Origin: Euryodendron excelsum | Taxonomy: Eukaryota; Streptophyta; Magnoliopsida; Ericales; Pentaphylacaceae | Reading direction: 5' to 3' | NCBI GenBank assembly: GCA_033060915.1 | Contig: CM065397.1 | Span: forward strand, 14,448,001-14,512,000 | DNA: 64,000 nt | Shown: positions 19,800 to 31,653 of the stretch, piece by piece | How positions within the stretch are numbered: position 1 is the first letter of the stretch | How the letters are laid out: every line of letters starts with the position of its first letter | Notes under the pieces: model-generated | Told to the model about the DNA's origin: nothing | The model's database searches: none | Seen by the model: only the letters and a program-made list of their open reading frames with translations | Position numbers and translations under genes: made by a program

Positions 19800-21690
19800 A
19801 TTTGGAGTCTATTTATTAATGACCACTTATGATATCGATTTGGCTGATGAGAATCGATGGTGAAGGCTATAGGTAGAGAATGACCATGGATAATCATCTT
19901 GGTTTGGTAAAATGACAATGACAATGCTATGAGGTGGTTGTGACTTTTCAACAATGTTGGTGGGATGAGAGTGGTTAAGGTGGTGTAATTGTACTACCAC
20001 CCACCTCTATATATACACACATATATATATATACATATATACTAAGGCCATTAAAATATGATCGAGCATTCCATGTCTTATATAATAAATTTTATCGAGA
20101 GCTAGGAGAGAATCATGTATCTTTCTATTTAATTTTAAGGGCATAAAAGCTAAAGTAAAATTGCATTTAAGAGAACATTAGTGATTTTCTCAACTGAAAT
20201 TGATTAATAATAATACATACCCAATTAATTATAAAACAAGAAAGGTTCTGTCGTTTATCAAAATTAAGGGGCTTTTTTTTTTGCGTGAACAAAACCTCAC
20301 GAGAGGTCCTAAGCCTTGCAATTTACACTAATAACATAAATAGAAGTAAACGTTTGCGAATTTATTTCTATTATAAGTTCAATATAAAAATTAGTTTACT
20401 CTTCTTGTCTTACTAATTTTTATTATTTTGAGTTACTTTAATAACGGGAAAGGGTTGGGGCAAACTTTGACTTTAAAATAAAGTATTCATCACAATGCCT
20501 CTTAATTATAAAAATGATATAACCTACCATTATGTTAGTTTGTTTGCATAATTTTTTGTAAGGTTAAAATTTTCTTTTTCTAATAAAAATTCAATAGTGT
20601 CATGTTGTATACTTGGACTAGGGTGCAAAAGAAGCGAAAAATTGGAGAATAGAATACTTTTGTTAATCAGCTGGGTTCAGATCTATCAGGAGTTCGTTTG
20701 GTTTTAGCCTTATGTCTTAAAAAAACCAATCCAATCTATATTTCGTAAAATTTTTATATGGCGTTAGTTGTATTTAATCAATATTAGCCTTTTTCTGTTT
20801 TTTTTTTTTAACATTTTGAGAAACAAGTTTGAGGTTTTCTTTAGCTTACAAGAATAAATTGTGTTTGATACAATTAATGTGAATCCAACTCAAACCAAAT
20901 CGATATTAAACCAATCCGAACCAAAATGAATCAGTTTGAGTTGGTTCAATTCAATTTCGCAGAATGATTGATTTTGTTATTGGTCCAAAAACTTGAGATC
21001 CAATAAGTTCGATATAATTGGGAGTTTGTCATATATGCACCCAACTTAGGGGTGGATACGGACTCAATTGGCCCGTACATAATTTATAGAGTTTGAAATT
21101 TTTGTTAGACTTAATTAATTTAATTGGTAGGTTTGAAAATTGTATTTAAAATTCGGCTCAATTTGAAATATATACAAAATATTATATTTATGTATATAAA
21201 TTTATATTAAATAAATTTTATTTTTAAAAAACATATTTTTAAGTTAAATGAGTAAGGTTGAAAGCCATATATTTTTTTTTACGGACTTGAGATTTGGTTT
21301 AAGCCTGTTTAGAATATTTTTAGGGTAGACCTGGTCGAACATGGCTCAGCGCGCCCAAGTCTATCCCTAACCAAACCCGCCCATGAACGCTCTTAACTTG
21401 CACCCTACAAAAAATGATCGAATGGCTTAGGTTGGATCAATTTTCATTTCAAGCTTTTTTTTACTTTATTTTTAATATTTTGCTTGTTTAGAGATCAATC
21501 AACGTTCGGACGTTCCAAATGGCGAAGATTTTGGCAATGACAATAGACTCCAAACAGCTCTGAAACCACCGCAATGAAGAAGGAAGAGACTCTTTTCAGA
21601 TCCCACTTTCGGTAACCATTACTTTCTCTCTCTGGAAATAAGGCCAAAATATTCGGTTGAGGACCTCCACATTAACTCTGTAATCGACTG

Positions 21691-21741
<51 letters not shown>

Positions 21742-21884
21742 CAGCAATTTGGATTGTCCAGCTTTGTAATAATCGTTTGAAAATTTCTCATTTCTCTCTC
21801 TCTCTCTATTATATATCCTAGCTGTGCTTACAACCTCATTTCGTCTCTCTGTGATGAAGACATAATTACCAACTCTCTCTATTT

Positions 21885-21915
<31 letters not shown>

Positions 21916-22317
21916 ACATTTATATCAATGTTGTAATCAACGATCAAGATTTTTCTTCATTTTTTATTCTCTTCTCTTTCTCTGTATATATATATATATA
22001 TATATATGTACGCCCTCTTTCTAAAAATGAGGGGACGTTGGAATCATGAGCTTCAGATTCAACTTCGTAATCAAGATCTGGAGTATTCTTACTGTTATTT
22101 CGAGTGCTGAATAATCTGGAATCAAATGCAATCATCATATTCAATCAATTGATGTTTGCAGTGGCCTGTGTGGATCTGGGGCATTTGTGTCCGGATCTTC
22201 AGTTTCAATCGGCTATGACAGGGGTCTTAAGGTTTTGGTGCCTTTTTCAGGGTTATGAGTTAGCACTACCATGGATTTGATTTAAGCTTTTATCTTGTAT
22301 CGATCAATTGTATCACA
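19800..22317. other. Intergenic and probable promoter/leader of the PP2A B' pseudogene
   Basis: AT-rich to about 21480, then more mixed. Microsatellites at 21695-21741 ((CA)n then (TA)n), 21881-21916 and 21985-22008. Pyrimidine-rich CTCTCTCT tracts at about 21625 and 21795 are common in plant leaders. The ancestral 5' leader probably lies within about 21530-22317; no start site can be fixed. Confidence 0.45.
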
Positions 22318-23470
22318 ATGTTGAAGCAATTTCTCAGTAGACTCCCTCGGAAGTAATCAAAATCTGACTCCGTTGATTCGCCAAGGACTGGTTCTGGCCA
22401 GAGTTTGTCCTCCCGTGGTGGTGGTTTACAACATACAACAAGTGGGAATGTGGTTTCTAGTCGATCAAATGTTGCTAAACGGACATCATCCGCAGTGTTT
22501 CCGTCGAGTGTTGTAGCTGGAATTGAGCCTCTATTAACATTCAAAGATGTTCCTAGTTCAGACAGATTGAATCTTTTTATCAGTAAGTTGAGTCTCTGCT
22601 GTGTTGTTTTTGACTTCACTGACCCTAGTAAGAGTATAACACAGAAAGAGCTTAAACGTACAACATTGGTAGAGCTTGTCGACTTTGTTGCTTCTGGTCC
22701 TCCGAGATTTACCGAACCGGCAATCCTAGCAATGTGTAAAATGTGTGCTGATAACTTGTTTAGGGTTTTTCCGCCTAATTATCGGTCTAATTCAAGTGGT
22801 GCTGAGAATGATGATGATGAACCAATGTTTGATCCCACGTTGTCACATTTACATATAGTTTATGATCTACTGCTTAAATTTGTAACTTCTTCTTCCCTAG
22901 AAGCAAAGATAGCGAAAAAGTATATAAATCAATCATTTATTTTGAGATTTGGTTGACCTCTTTGATTCCAAGGATCCTAGAGAAAGAGAATGTGTGAAAA
23001 CTATTCTGCATCGGATTTATGGGAAGTTCATGATTCACAGGCCTTTTATCCGGAAGAGCATCAGCAATGTCTTTTATCGCCTTATATTAGAAGCTGAGAG
23101 GCATAACGGAATTGCTGAATTGTTGGAGATTTTTGAGAGTGTAATTAGTGGGTTTGCAATACCTTTAAAGGAAGAGCACAAGATCTTTTTGTGCAGGGCT
23201 TTGATACCCTTACATAAGCCAAAATCTTTGGGGGTTTACTTTCAACAATTATCATACTGTGTTACACAGTTTATAGAGAAGGAGCCAAAATTGGCTTGCA
23301 CTGTGATAAGGGGTTGTTGAAATATTGGCCAGTTGCAAATAGCCAGAAGGAAGTGATGTTCATGGGCGAGTTAGAAGAGATTCTGGAAGGAATTAACATG
23401 GGAGAGTTCCAAAAGGTTATGGTTCCATTATTCTGGAATTGGGTGTTGCATCAACAGTTCTCACTTTCAG
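22318..23470 (+). pseudogene. PP2A B' pseudogene exon 1
   Basis: Starts MLKQFLSRLPRK followed by TAA and ends at CTTTCAG before GTATCT. It carries four of the five lesions. All HEAT-like repeat sequence expected of the family up to the intron is still recognisable across the three frames. Confidence 0.88.
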
Positions 23471-25461
23471 GTATCTTCCATTTTTATTCTCATGCAGCTT
23501 CTTAACCCTTTCATTAAGGCATTTTTATTTTTTTTGTTTTTGATAAAACTTAAGCCTGTCATTAACTTAATGCAGTAGATTGCTTTCTTTTGGATGTATA
23601 CTTTTTCTGTTCCAAAGCACTTGTATGAACATAGACGTTTGTGTAGGATCTTGACACTTAGGTGTGTGAATTAAGGCAAATTTTCTTTTAATATAAAAAG
23701 AAACTCAAACATATCTATGGAATCAGTTGTAACTTGTACATTACGGTTGGCTTCCTAACCCTTTGACGGAGATCTAATTTTGAGTCCCATCTGCAATATG
23801 GGAAGGTAACACTTGATGATTTTCTGCCGATATGATTTGGAATGCTTTGGAACTGTGTTTTGAGAACATCGGATTGTTGTATTGGTTTGTGGGTAACCAT
23901 TCTGCTAATCGATTTCTGTTGATTGAGATGGCTAAGGTTTTATTATAGGAATGAAGCATTGACAGGGGGTGCAATAATTCTCGTTTTCTGATTTAGCAAA
24001 ATTCATCAATGATTGACTCTTAGCTGTGTAAAAAGTCTGTCAACTTTTATCAATTACAGTTCCAACACCGTATGGATCCTCGTGCCTTCAATCTCAGTTG
24101 TGGGCACAGCCTAGAGGGATGTTTAAGGGATTTCTATTAATTTCATTGATCCCATTTGTATGAGATGTGGCTTACTAATGATGATTCATGAATAAACACT
24201 TGGGTTGAAACATAACTTGCCAATTTCATCTTGCTGTTGAACTGCGGATAAAAGTAGGCTGCAAAATCAAAGTTGAGGATATAAGAAATTGAATGAAACC
24301 AAAGAATAACTTATGGACAAGCTGGACACATGGATCATTTGGCCTTTGAAAAATTAATATTGTTGGATGCCAATGAAGAAGATGGTGGGAACCATAAAAG
24401 ATGTGCATTGGTTTGGATCAAGTGTGATTCCAGGTAAATTAAGATTGAGGGGATATGTCAAAGATAGGATTGTTCACTTGTTTGCTTAAATGAGGATTGA
24501 GTACATGTCAACATGGAGTCTTTCAATCAAGTAGTAAGTGCAAATGGAAGAGTGAATCGTGTAGTGAGACTGCAGATTGATCTGAATGTTTCCGAGGACT
24601 AAAGGTCGGCACAAGGGATTTCCTACATTTTAATTTGGATTTTAACTAGAACAGTCTGCTAACAGTGGTCCTGTAAAAGGGGTTAGGGTTTGATGTATTG
24701 ATCATGATACAATAGGATGGATACACAGACCACATCTAGGCTAAGATGTTGTGGAAGGGTTGGGTGATTCATTTAAGCGGCGATGATACTTTGGGCCCCA
24801 AGTAAATGACAATGGACCAAACAACATGATGATCTCTTTATGTTGTAGGTGTTTTGAGTGGTGGAGATGCTTTGCTTGATTTTCAAGAAGAAAAGTCAGT
24901 ATGATAGTGGGAATCATTACGTACTCGGTTTCCCCGGGAGCATATTTGTAATGCTTGGAAACATCCTAATGATTGTTAGACATGTCGGCTAATTGGTAGG
25001 TCCCACAGGGTGATGCCTAGAATGTGACATGAGGAAACTTTACAAGAAACCAGTCACTACTCCTTTATTCAGAATTGCCTTATAGCCAAGTCAACCTTCA
25101 CTCAGGAGGAGGCCCCACCGCAGGCCGGGGGGGGGGGACGTCGAAGCAATTCGACTTCAAGGGACTGGCCTTGGCACTTGATGTTTGTCTCGTTCTAGAG
25201 CATTCCTTATTGTGAAGACAGAGTCCAAGCCTGTAGGTCCAATGCCGTTGGTGGCATGTTGATGGCCTGATCCTGTAGGCCCAATGGTAGAGGTCTTGCA
25301 AGTTGTTACTCCAAGTAATGTTGTGATTGACCTTGGGCCTGCAGTGTAGTGGCCTCTACATCCCTAGCAAAACTATATAAGGTCAAGTGAAATGAGGTGA
25401 TTGTTATTGAGTGTTTGTGATCTCTAACCTGTAACTAATGCCATTGGGTCAACCACTGCCA

Positions 25462-25463
<2 letters not shown>

Positions 25464-25546
<83 letters not shown>
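25464..25546. repeat. Microsatellite (CT)n, about 83 bp
   Basis: Uninterrupted CT units within the PP2A pseudogene intron. Confidence 0.95.
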
Positions 25547-25549
<3 letters not shown>

Positions 25550-26923
25550 GATTGCCACTGTCATCGTAAGACCTCCTAGGGGAAGTAACTTGTAATACAA
25601 TCAGGTTTATCACATTTTGGAACTTTGTTTCTTTTGGAGATTGACTAATTTGGTGGGGAAGGTGATCTCAGAATCTAAAATTTAGGTGGTGTCATATTTT
25701 GATGTAGAGCATCATCAAAGCTCAAAAGCTAGGTCCCTATGTGTTTCACAAGTTACATTTTGGAAGAGGTTTATTTTTTCCTTTTTCTTCGGTAGTTATT
25801 TAGGAATCTTGGGCTTTTCATTAGGCAGACAAGATGGATCCTCGGCTCCAATTTCACCATCTCCTTCTTGGTGAAGATGAATGGTTATTTTTCAATTATT
25901 TTAAAAGTCTTGAGGATCTTAAGACGGGGTTCCCGTGTTCCATTCCCTCCTTTTAATTTTATTTGCTAAGCCTCTCCTTTTCTTTTCATAATGGTGATTC
26001 AGTCTTTGACTGTTTGTCACTTAGTTGATAAGGGTCAACATGCCATTTCTCAAAAGGATTTGCAGTTTGAAATCAGGATAATAATGAAGGCTCTTTGATT
26101 ACTATTCTTTTTTGGGCAGACACAAATGTTGACAAGAGTATATTGGTATACATTAATTTTGTGGTGTGGGAATTGCTTCCTTTTTGTGAAATCTGTGGTT
26201 TTTTTTTTTTTTTTTGTGAGGCAAACCTAGAGCTTTAAAGTTTTAGGATCTAGTGACTGAGAAAGTTTCCTAGCATATTACTGCTTAGGGGAGCAAAGCC
26301 TAGCCAACCCTAGCTTGGCAACTAGTGTGATGCATGTCCTTAGCTAAAAGATTGAGAAGATCTAAAATGATTTTGTTTGGAGGGGATGGGAGGGTCAAAA
26401 AGCTTTTTTTTTTAAGGATTGATTCAATTTCTCCTCTCTAAAGATATTGGTCATCTTGGTTCAGGTGACAACGTCCTACAACGTGTTGTTCTAGTAAATA
26501 ATATATCTTCAAAGGTTTCCCTGGGAGTGAACGCCTTACTGCTTTCTGAAGTATGGAACATGTTGTAAATCCCATACCAACCACAAAATGGTACAAGCAA
26601 CACTCTTTTCCATCCTGGATAACTTTCCGGACTGTTCTGCTGAAGGTTTGGATATCCCCGGTCATAAGAAAGGTGCTCTCCTTTATATAAAGGCATGGCA
26701 GTAAAATGACACCTTCTTTTTCTTATGGTTTAATCAAATAAGAGGATGGACTTAGCATCTTCCTTTCCCTAGGATTACCTCTTCCTTCCATCACTTGTGC
26801 CTCCTTCCTTCCATTCTCTCATCCATCGCACAAAATGTAACGTTAGATGCTTTGTGCTACAGACTCTAGGCTTTGATGGAACAACTTTTTGCCATGAAGA
26901 TGATGGTGCGAGGAGAACATTCC

Positions 26924-26955
<32 letters not shown>

Positions 26956-27118
26956 CTCCATCACCAAAAAAAAAAAATCCAAAAAGAAAAAAAATAACTA
27001 ACATAGAAGCACAACCAATGCTTCTCACTACTTCCTTATGCTTGTGTATCTGTTTGGGGGGTGTGAGGGTAATTGAATTGATTTGGGCTTAAAAAATTTT
27101 TTAGTTTAATTATACTTA

Positions 27119-27307
27119 TGAGGTGCTTGGACATAGCTTATTTAGTATCTTATGGCTTATGCTTATGGCTTTATCGAAATGTGTTTGGGTGAGTGGCTTA
27201 AAAAAACAGCTTATGTCTAATCATGTTTTTTGGAGAAAAGACATTTTTAAAGATAGCTTTTTAGAAGTAGCTTATAACTTATAAGCTGGGTACCCAAACA
27301 CCCCCTT
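27119..27307. mobile_element. MITE-like segment with partial inverted ends
   Basis: The left end TGAGGTGCTTGGACATAGCT and the reverse complement of the right end (AAGGGGGTGTTTGGGTACCC) share the GGTGYTTGG core and flanking TAGCTTAT/AGCTTATAAG stretches. No ORF. Family and target duplication were not resolved. Confidence 0.35.
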
Positions 27308-27611
27308 AGCATCCATGCATTTGCCCAAAATCTCATTTCCCTCTTATTTTAATTGTAACAGTCAACCCCTTACACTTAGGGTCAAATTGCAATGTGGACC
27401 TTCCGTCAATTGCCGTTAGTCTAACAGATGGAAACGCCCATGCGATACTCATGTGGGATGTCAATTACCCTTTTTGCCCTTATGAGAGTCACAAGTAAAA
27501 AAAGTAATATTACACATGGCACCCTTGCACGTTACACCGAATCCCACTTTGATATAAACCAAAGTTGATCAAAGGAAAATAACTTTTTTTCCCCAAATTT
27601 AATTGTGTCAG

Positions 27612-27968
27612 GTGGCTGAAAGGGCACTGTTCTTCTGGAATAATGACCAAATTGTGAACCTCATTGCTCATAATCGGCATGTTATCCTACCAGTCATATT
27701 CCCAGCACTGGAAAGGAATGCTCAGAGCCACTGGAACCAATCAGTGCTCAACTTAACTCTAAATGTGAAAAAGATATTCACAGAGATAGATGACATGCTG
27801 TTTGCGGCCTGCCATACCCTTTTCAAGTAGGAACAAGCCAAGCTAAACTTGGCAGTAGAGAAGCAGAAGGAAACATGGGAGCAACTAGAGAATGCAGCCA
27901 GTCTGCAGTCAATAGCTGGAAACACTGCTGTTCTGGTAACTCCTTTAGCAACCTCCATTACCTGCTAA
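27612..27968 (+). pseudogene. PP2A B' pseudogene exon 2
   Basis: Acceptor GTGTCAG at 27605-27611, then [20 protein letters not shown]. One stop, TAG at 27828-27830, interrupts an otherwise continuous frame that ends at TAA 27966-27968. Confidence 0.9.
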
Positions 27969-30900
27969 TCGGCATTTTGGTCTGTGCTTGCTAATGTTCG
28001 TTATTATTATGGTGTATTTTTTGTAATTTTACTGTTTTGGTCCCTTTCTTTTAGGTGGTGGGAAAACCACAAAAATGTATGGATATATGTAGCTGTTATA
28101 TGGGGAAGGCATGTCCATTTTGCAAGGGATGGTCCAGTGACAGCCAGTTGTAACTTCTTTGTTTCCACATGTTTCATCATGAAGGGGAGTTCAATTTCCT
28201 TGGAATGGCCATGTAGTGGATTACACAAATCACATCCTTTGTTGGTTGGATGCTGTTTTTGCAACTGTGCCCATGTGTGTACACATGTGTGCACGTGCGT
28301 GTGTGCCAGATACTAATATGCTCAGACAATCTTGGATCACCAGTCGCTTAGCGTCTATGAACCATTGGTTTCCTTTATTAACTTGTTGACAGAAACTTTT
28401 TTGTGGAAGCCAAGTCAGGATAGTAAAATAAAAAGAAAGTGATAAAAATCAATAGATAAATTGGATCAGGTGACAATAAGTTCAATCACAATGAGGTGGC
28501 ATAGTTTTTCAAGGTGCTAGAGAGAGACAGATGAATGTGACAATAAACTGGGTAGCTAGGATTGTAGTCAAGCCAGCAACTAAGATTTTCCTGCCCTAGG
28601 AGAAATATAATTTTCTACATGAAAAGTATTTGCCTACTGCTTCTTCTTTGAGAATCTTCAGTTATTCACTAAAATGAAGTCAGGTTTGTCCCAGGGTTTT
28701 GTGTGTGTACAGTGATTGCATGGACTTCTTATTGCGTGGACTTCTTATTCTGTGTTGTCGAACACATTGTACCATGAAACAAGACTAGTGTTAGAAGATA
28801 TAGCTATCTTTTTAAATCCTTTGTTATTTTGATAGATCATAGTGCTTCCTCATTTTGTTCATTTATTGTTTTTATCCCTTATGTATTCTAAGCAAGTTGC
28901 CTTCACTATGCATGTTTTCATAGATCAAGTGATGACAACAAAAATGGAGCGTCAGTGTTTCTGGATCATTAACTTCCCTGTGCTCTTGTCTTCTGGTTCA
29001 TTAACCTTACAGTGATCATATTTCCTTATTTCCTCCTAGTCAGACTTGAAGATGTACTCTTGCAGTTTTTGACTCCAAAGCTACATTCTGCAGTAGTCCA
29101 AATGACCCAATTCTTATCATATCTGCTGAAATAATCTGGTCCTCAACTAGCATTATGGTGAAACCAAATCTTGAATCTGTTTGATCAGCTCATGAACCTG
29201 ATATGAAAGGGTAGGTTGGATACTTGATGTTAGCCTAATCTGATACATACTCTTTATACTGTATTGTCACCAAACCATTCAAGCTGTATGCTGCATAGAA
29301 TTGCTCAAATGGATGGATATAAGTCTATGAAAACTTGGCATGTAGCATTGTTACGTTGTGATCTTGAAATATATGCCATATTAGCTCATAATAATATATG
29401 CCGATAAGTTACAAAATTTCCTGTCATTATTATCATAAGCATTTTTATGCATGCATACCGTATTCCCTGAATTTTCTGTAGTATCTCAGATTAAAGCACC
29501 CATCTGAATTCATGGGGCGGACCAAAAGAAAGCATGCCATATTTTTAGTTGCTTTGATAGGAAAACTTATTTGAGTTGTTACTTGGAGAAATTACATGAA
29601 CAATAAGAATGGAAAAAAGGCACCAACACCATGCTATTCATAGAATCTTGACCGTAGCAGGAGTTCCTATGAGCAACAATGATAATAGAACTGATGTATG
29701 AGTTAGCTGCACTGTGCTTGTATACTGTTTGACTTGGGTAAGCACCATGCATATGGAGTTGAAGTATGTGGGTACGTGCATATATATATATATATATATA
29801 TCAATCTGTTGTTGTGACTGAGGAACACATTTGTATCTACGTTTTCTGAGGGATCATATGATGTGTTGTAATATGCTGTTGTTCCAGTTGAATCCCCTAT
29901 CACCATTGTTTTTTTATTTATTTTTATTCATTGGTAAAGTCATGTATGTAGAACAGGGCATGGAGGTTTACAATAGCGAAACAGAGACTTTGTTCTTACA
30001 TTTCATATACTCCTTTTCCAGTTGTATCGGGCAGAAAAGTCGGCTTGATTTGGTATGTAATGCTTCCATTGGACTTAAGAAGTGTAGATTACACTTTTGA
30101 ATTGCTTCGAAACTAACTGATAGGAGTAGCATGAAGCTGAGTTATTGGGACTTCAGAGAAACTCAACTATGGGTCTCTCATTGGCCATGATCCAGAAAAT
30201 TTGTTCTCAAACCTGATAGAAGAGAACTTTGATCACTTTTTAGACCATGTCTACTAGAAGCTGTGAAGGTCCCCGTATGTAAATTTTTCTGTAGTCACAA
30301 AATGCTATTTTTCTAATAAATTTGTACAAAAAAATCCCTTGAGAATAATGGGACAATGAGAAAATTAACATTGTATCTCATAATGATTGAAGTCTGTTCT
30401 GTATTTTTGTTAATTGTTAGTCGTGCTGGAAGAGAGAATTAACAAAAATAATAAAATAGAATAATATCCTACCGGCTAATGTTTTGAAAATTAGACCGGA
30501 CTGGCCGGTTCAACTGAACGGTCCGGTCAGACCCTGTAACCCATTTCGGTTAGAAAACGGCGGGTACCAGCACAGTGATAATTCAAAACCATGAAGAACC
30601 CCTTAATGAATTGAAAAGGCGAAGATCGAACACTGAAGTCTCATACTAGTATTTTTTTCGGGGGGAGGAAAAGCATATTGAACTCGTGAAAAACACAGCA
30701 AAAAAAGTTTTTGGGTAAGGTAGTCCCAAAACAAATTATTTAGAGAAATGCGAGATAGAGAGTGTAATGGTATATAACTAAAAGATTCGTACATAATAAT
30801 GTGGTTAAATAAAAGCATTTCACTCTAAAATAAAATTTCATCGCCATAAAGTTAAATGTCCTTTCACATACCTTTGGGGTCAGTCATCATTCATATAATG

Positions 30901-31653
30901 TATAGAGTATCTTTGTGGCCAGTCATCATTCATATAATGTATAAAGTTTAATGGTTCGTGTGGATGATAGTGTTGTTCAAATTCGAGGGAGTGGTCGGTC
31001 GAAAGCTTAAAAGCCTTGTAATAAAATAAAAATAAAAAATCAAATCTCATTACAAAAATGCCGTTGCCAACAACTGATGAGATTATTGATAAAAATTTTC
31101 TAGAAAAATAGGAATTTCCATGTGAAAAACAATGGAAAATTATACGGTACTCCTCAAATGGCCTCTATGTGGTTTAAAAATGAATACATAACCTCTTATA
31201 ATTTGGACTTATTTATAAAGTGGATGGAACTATGACAAATTTGAAAAGATGATAAAAATGCTCTTGCAAAGGATAACTATTTATTATGACATAAGAGAGT
31301 AAAATTGTCTTTTTAATATTTTATTTTAGAAATATGAAATAATAAATGACAAAATCGCTGGTAGCTTTAATAATTTCTATCTATTTTACCATTAAGTTCA
31401 AATTACAAAAAAATTATGTATGCACTTTTAAATCACATAGAGGTAATGGGTAACTTGATTTTCATCCACCCCACATGTGTGAAGTGTAATTAACACTAAA
31501 AACATTGTAAGTGGCACATGCTCTTCCCAACGGCAAAACAAGTAAATACCAATTAGGCTTTTTGAGTCCGAACGTCACAGTGCTCCTAATTAATGGTGAG
31601 CAGTAATGGAGTCTCTCACACTTCATAATCCGCCGCTTATGATGGTGGCACTC
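27969..31653. other. Intergenic region after the PP2A pseudogene
   Basis: Holds the probable former 3' untranslated region, a (TA)n run near 29780-29800 and a GC-rich hairpin (30494-30528). A 30-bp phrase is repeated at about 30880 and 30920 (GGCCAGTCATCATTCATATA and similar). No supported gene on either strand. Confidence 0.5.
30494..30528. repeat. GC-rich hairpin (GACCGGAC...GTCCGGTC)
   Basis: GACCGGAC at 30494-30501 pairs with GTCCGGTC at 30521-30528; the loop region also contains GTTCA-CTGAAC complementarity. CCGGNCCGGTT-type phrases occur in dispersed plant DNA transposon remnants. Confidence 0.5.

Larger units (their letters stand above)
23471..27611 (+). other. Single 4.1-kb intron of the PP2A B' pseudogene
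   Basis: Contains a (CT)n run (25464-25546), a G-run near 25126, a C-run of about 29 (26925-26953) and a MITE-like segment (27119-27307). ORFs spanning the C-run encode only homopolymer. No gene recognised. Confidence 0.65.
22318..27968 (+). pseudogene. Broken PP2A regulatory subunit B' (B56 family) gene
   Basis: B' subunits direct the PP2A catalytic core to its substrates. Two exons, 22318-23470 and 27612-27968, preserve the family's intron position (after HFQ, before [11 protein letters not shown]) with GT-AG ends. Diagnostic phrases are [90 protein letters not shown] and [18 protein letters not shown]. Lesions: TAA at codon 13 (22354-22356, where Ser is expected), a one-base gain near 22946-22952, a one-base loss near 23311-23315, a two-base loss near 23434-23437, and TAG at 27828-27830 (where Glu is expected). 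The tail TGNTAVLVTPLATSITC resembles plant kappa/theta-type isoforms. No functional subunit can be made; the five separate lesions argue against a single sequencing error. Confidence 0.9.

Noticed and set aside
26797..27028. Overlapping ORFs on both strands around the C-run (poly-Pro or poly-Gly)
   Set aside because: They are products of the homopolymer and lie within the PP2A pseudogene intron.
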